From: Candidatus Bipolaricaulota bacterium
GTDB taxonomy: Bacteria > Bipolaricaulota > Bipolaricaulia > Bipolaricaulales > Bipolaricaulaceae
Length of the DNA stretch: 64,000 nt
Assembly (NCBI GenBank): GCA_938084715.1
Contig: CALKES010000003.1
Span: forward strand, 62,001-126,000
Direction: 5' to 3'
In this document: piece by piece, positions 61,436-64,000 of the stretch
How the letters are laid out: every line of letters starts with the position of its first letter
Numbering within the stretch: the stretch's first letter is position 1
Notes under the pieces: model-generated
Seen by the model: the letters and a program-made list of their open reading frames with translations, nothing else
The model's database searches: none
What the model was told of the DNA's origin: nothing
Position numbers and translations under genes: made by a program

Positions 61436-61871
61436 GGCGGCCCGGGAGTTCTTCGCCGGCTTCCTCCGGGTCCTCGGGGAATCCGGTGCCGTGGAGGTCG
61501 CCCCGGAGGGGGAGGGCCTCTACGTGAACCTGCGGGGCGGGTTCCGGTACCTCCCGCCGGGGGATGCGGAGTTCCGGGGGGCCCTGGGCCGCGTGGCCCG
61601 CCTCCACCTCAGGGTCCGCCACGGCCAGGACGTCCCCGTGATCGTGGACGTGAACGGGGAGGTGCTCTCCCATCGGGAGGAGCTTGCTGGGAGGGCGCGG
61701 GCGTGGGCCGAGGAGGCCCTCGCGGGCCGGAGGAGGGTGGAGCTCCCCCCCATGGGGCCCGACGACCGGCGGGTGGTCCACACCGCGCTTTCGGGGATCC
61801 CTGGGATTCGAACCTTCTCCGTGGGGCGGGACCCCAACCGTCGCGTGGTGATCGAGCCGGCCGAGGACTAG
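61416..61871 (+). CDS. Jag/KhpB-like RNA-binding protein
   Basis: Protein of 151 residues with a KH-like region (about 1-70, with VDVNGEVLSHREEL near its end) and a C-terminal R3H domain with the signature arrangement DRRVVH followed by SGIPGIRTFSVGRDPNRRVVI. The N-terminal Jag-N domain found in Firmicutes KhpB is missing, so it is a short form. It probably binds single-stranded RNA in the cytoplasm. ATG 61416 lies inside the yidC 3' end (20-nt overlap), the conserved yidC-jag arrangement. The stop overlaps the convergent secF stop in a shared CTAG. Confidence 0.87.
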   Translation: MNPQAAEAAREFFAGFLRVLGESGAVEVAPEGEGLYVNLRGGFRYLPPGDAEFRGALGRVARLHLRVRHGQDVPVIVDVNGEVLSHREELAGRARAWAEEALAGRRRVELPPMGPDDRRVVHTALSGIPGIRTFSVGRDPNRRVVIEPAED

Positions 61872-62821
61872 CGTCGGCGAGCCCGCAGCCGTTCCGCGGC
61901 CAAGGTCCACCCGTAGACCACGGGATTGGAGACGAAGATCGACGACCAGGTGCCCACGACCACGCCCATGAGCATCGCCACCGTCAGCCCCCGGAGCGGG
62001 GCCCCGCCGAACACGAACAGGATCAAGATCGGGATGAGCGTCGTGACCCCGGTGTTGATCGTTCGGGTCAGGGTCTGGTTGATGGCGCGGTTGATGTTCT
62101 CGGCGAGGCTCGCCTTGCGGGCGGTGCGCACGTTCTCCCGCACCCGGTCGAAGATGATGATCGTCGCGTTGAGGGAGTAACCGACCACGGTGAGGAGCCC
62201 GGCGATCACCGGCAGGTTGAGCTCCAGCCGGGCGACGGCGAACACCCCGAGCGTGATCACCACGTCGTGGATGAGCGCCACCACCGCCGCCACCCCGTAC
62301 CGGAGGCGGAACCTCCACGCGATGTAGACGAGCATCGCTGCAAGTGCAATGAGGATTGCCTGCCAGGCCCGGTCCCGGATCTCCCGGGTGACCATGGGCT
62401 CGATCCGGGTCACGCTCACATCGGGCGCTCCCCCGGCGGTACGGAGGGGGGCGGGGATCCCCGACCCCGCGGGCGGGCGGGTGAACGCCTCCTGGAGCCG
62501 GTCCATCACCGCATCATCGGTGGTCTGGACGGTGATCATCTTCCCCGGCACCGGGGTCCCGTCCCGGTCTCCCGTCAAGGCCTGGACGTAGAAAGGGGCC
62601 GTCGGAGCGCCAGCGGCGGCGAGGACCTCCCCCACGTGGGCCCGCACCGCGTCGTTGGGGAGCTCGGTTTCGGGGGCGTAGAAGATCACGAGCTGGATCC
62701 CGCTTGTGAAGTCGATCCCCGGCCGGAGCCCGACCGTGACCATGGCCACGATGCTTGCCAGGACAAGGATTCCGGACAGGGCCAGGGCGTACTTGGACTT
62801 GCCCAGGAAGTCGAAGTTCAT
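61868..62821 (-). CDS. secF: protein translocase subunit SecF
   Basis: RND-like Sec accessory subunit of 317 residues that uses proton-motive force to pull exported proteins. Six membrane helices: one at the start (ALALSGILVLASIVAMV), then GIDFTSGIQLV (usually GIDFTGG), a large extracytoplasmic domain, and the C-terminal five-helix bundle with YSLNATIIIFDRVREN, NRAINQTLTRTINT and LRGLTVAMLMGVVVGTWSS. secD is not adjacent, unlike most genomes; rpsT lies 12 nt upstream instead and may be co-transcribed. Confidence 0.94.
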   Translation of the reverse strand: MNFDFLGKSKYALALSGILVLASIVAMVTVGLRPGIDFTSGIQLVIFYAPETELPNDAVRAHVGEVLAAAGAPTAPFYVQALTGDRDGTPVPGKMITVQTTDDAVMDRLQEAFTRPPAGSGIPAPLRTAGGAPDVSVTRIEPMVTREIRDRAWQAILIALAAMLVYIAWRFRLRYGVAAVVALIHDVVITLGVFAVARLELNLPVIAGLLTVVGYSLNATIIIFDRVRENVRTARKASLAENINRAINQTLTRTINTGVTTLIPILILFVFGGAPLRGLTVAMLMGVVVGTWSSIFVSNPVVYGWTLAAERLRARRR

Positions 62822-62833
62822 CGCGGGCCTCGG

Positions 62834-63094
62834 CTAGGAGGGGCGGACGAGGCGGGCCAGGCGCGCCTTGAGCCGGGCAGCCCGGTTGGGGTGGATCACC
62901 CTCCGCGCGGCGGCCTTGTCGATGGCCTTCTGGAGCTGGGGCAGGGCCTCTTTGGCCTCGGAGAGGTTCCCCGCCTCCACCAGCTTCTCCACCTTTCGGC
63001 GCCAGAACCTGACCGCGCTCCGGCGGGCGTCGTTTCGCCGGCGCCGGGCCAGGCTCTTGCGCTCCTCCCGTATGGCCGAGCGTTTGACTGGAAT
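62834..63094 (-). CDS. rpsT: 30S ribosomal protein S20, apparently starting at ATT
   Basis: Basic, helical protein of 86 residues that binds 16S rRNA: MPVKRSAIREERKSLARRRR at the start and IDKAAARRVIHPNRAARLKA near the end, both typical of S20. In this frame a TGA lies 18 nt upstream of the first family residue and no ATG, GTG or TTG occurs between it and the conserved core. A perfect AAGGAGG (63110-63104) is spaced 9 nt from ATT (63094-63092), which encodes the position of Met1. ATT initiation is otherwise best known from infC. TACCAT (63137-63132) is a candidate -10. Confidence 0.85.
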   Translation of the reverse strand: MPVKRSAIREERKSLARRRRNDARRSAVRFWRRKVEKLVEAGNLSEAKEALPQLQKAIDKAAARRVIHPNRAARLKARLARLVRPS

Positions 63095-63217
63095 GGCTGA
63101 TCTCCTCCTTCAGGCGACGCTTGCGCCGGGGATGGTAGCCCCTCCTTCCCGGGGGTGCAAGGGCTGGACAGAGGTCCCCTTGCCCGCCCTGCCCGCCCTC
63201 GCTAAGGTAACGCCGGT

Positions 63218-63223
63218 TACATT
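63218..63223 (+). promoter_or_regulatory. candidate -10 TACATT of nrdD
   Basis: The hexamer lies 14 nt before GTG 63238, and GGGAGGAGGG between them would be the ribosome-binding site at the very 5' end of the transcript. Confidence 0.4.
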
Positions 63224-63237
63224 CGGGAGGAGGGACG

Positions 63238-64000
63238 GTGATCGCCGAGGTCCGCAAGCGAGACGGGAGCGTCGTGCCGTTTGAGCGGAGGAAGATCGCG
63301 ACCGCGATCGGGCGGGCCTTGGCGGAGGTGGGCCGGGACGACCCCGCCCTTGCCGAGGAGTTGGCGGCGCGGGTCGAGGCCGACCTCGCCACCCGGTTCG
63401 GTCCCCTGTTCGGCCCTCCCCACGTCGAGGAGGTCCAGGACGCCGTGGAAGAGGCCCTCATGGCCGCCGGCCTGGCCGACGCCGCGCGGGCCTACATCCT
63501 CTACCGCCACCAGCACAAGCAGCTCCGGGAGATCACTGAGCTCATCGATCCCTCCCTCGTCGCGAGCTACCTCAACGGCCAGGACTGGCGGGTCCGCGAG
63601 AACTCGAACATGGCGTTCTCCCTCCAGGGTCTGAACGTCTTCCTCACCGAGAAGATCATCGGCCGGTACTGGCTCACCAAGGTCTACCCCGAGCCCATCC
63701 GAAGGGCCCACGAGGAGGGCGATTTCCACCTCCACGACCTGGGGACGCTCGGGCCCTACTGCGTGGGGTGGGACCTGGGGGACCTCCTCCGGGTGGGATT
63801 CCGGGGGGCGCGGGGGAAGGTGGAGTCCCGGCCTCCCCGGCACTTCCGGGTCGCCCTCATGCAGGCGGTGAACTTCCTCTACACCCTCCAGGGGGAGGCA
63901 GCGGGGGCCCAGGCGTTCTCGGGGATCGACACGCTGCTGGCCCCGTTCATCGCCGCCGACGGCCTCTCCTACCGGGAGGTGAAGCAGGCCCTCCAGGAGT
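63238..64000 (+). CDS. nrdD: anaerobic ribonucleoside-triphosphate reductase (3' end outside window)
   Basis: The first 254 codons of class III ribonucleotide reductase. GTG 63238 with GGGAGGAGG upstream begins an ATP-cone allosteric domain (VRKRDGSVVPFERRKIATAI, residues about 4-90), followed by the catalytic-barrel start: RENSNMAFSLQGLNVFLTEK and EGDFHLHDLGTLGPYCVGWD, both hallmarks of NrdD. The radical Gly and active-site Cys regions lie beyond the window. Its presence implies growth without oxygen or at low oxygen. Divergent from rpsT-secF. Confidence 0.92.
   Translation, partial: MIAEVRKRDGSVVPFERRKIATAIGRALAEVGRDDPALAEELAARVEADLATRFGPLFGPPHVEEVQDAVEEALMAAGLADAARAYILYRHQHKQLREITELIDPSLVASYLNGQDWRVRENSNMAFSLQGLNVFLTEKIIGRYWLTKVYPEPIRRAHEEGDFHLHDLGTLGPYCVGWDLGDLLRVGFRGARGKVESRPPRHFRVALMQAVNFLYTLQGEAAGAQAFSGIDTLLAPFIAADGLSYREVKQALQE

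Noticed and set aside
61800-61830. Sequence GGGATTCGAACC resembling the reverse complement of a tRNA T-arm
   Set aside because: It lies inside the conserved R3H region of the Jag-like protein (GIRTFS). The flanking bases do not form a T-stem, and no acceptor, anticodon or D-arm is present.
1-64000. CRISPR arrays, rRNA genes, tRNA genes, prophage or integrase genes
   Set aside because: No regularly spaced direct repeats, rRNA-like conserved blocks, tRNA cloverleafs or phage structural or integrase genes were recognised on either strand.

Overview
This is a GC-rich (about 70% by eye) bacterial chromosomal segment packed with short-spaced and overlapping genes. Protein types and layout suggest a deep-branching, probably thermophilic or anaerobic lineage; a Bipolaricaulota (OP1/Acetothermia)-like genome is my inference from the TrpB2-type tryptophan synthase, lamin-tail and dockerin secreted proteins, PqaA-like hydrolase, NrdD and strong AAGGAGG ribosome-binding sites. 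No rRNA, tRNA or CRISPR array is visible.

Layout. 1-4.4 kb: membrane protein fragment, TauE/SafE exporter, a stand-alone trpB2 behind a possible leader peptide, and a flavin disulfide-reductase homologue. 4.4-6.6 kb: tandem secreted lamin-tail proteins, the second with dockerin and broken by frameshifts. 6.6-11.5 kb: small transporter, two FMN-reductase-like proteins, M42 peptidase, uvrC. 11.6-19.2 kb: metal uptake block (iron-type ABC transporter, a 274-bp inverted-repeat element, a Fur/Zur regulator and znuACB). 19.2-30.1 kb: accessory zone with a methyltransferase, decayed toxin-antitoxin pair, nitroreductase, flavodoxin, several broken genes, a PqaA-like hydrolase and a His-tailed EamA transporter. 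30.3-41.7 kb: housekeeping genes (fpg, amidohydrolase, sua5, PfpI, serine protease, M20 hydrolase, TGS GTPase, mutS2, xpt, guaA). 41.7-47.3 kb: compact pyrBICFKDE operon on the minus strand. 47.4-53.5 kb: CehA-type PHP protein, glmS, feoAB, cell-wall amidase. 53.7-56.4 kb: lower-GC remnant of a secreted glycosidase-like gene. 56.4-64 kb: ribE-ribBA-ribH-hisS, yidC-jag, rpsT-secF and the start of nrdD.

Three signals stand out. First, many transcription units begin with a TANNNT-like -10 hexamer only 5-12 nt before the start codon and no Shine-Dalgarno sequence, which predicts widespread leaderless mRNAs. Second, rpsT (ribosomal protein S20) has no ATG, GTG or TTG available; a perfect Shine-Dalgarno sits 9 nt before an ATT codon, as in infC. 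Third, the metal-uptake block carries an element with 25-bp terminal inverted repeats that supplies the C-terminus of the ABC ATPase, plus dyad operators embedded in the iron-transporter and fur/zur promoters.

Broken genes are concentrated in the secreted and accessory regions while core genes are intact. This argues for gene decay rather than uniform sequencing error, although indel errors in individual genes cannot be excluded from sequence alone.
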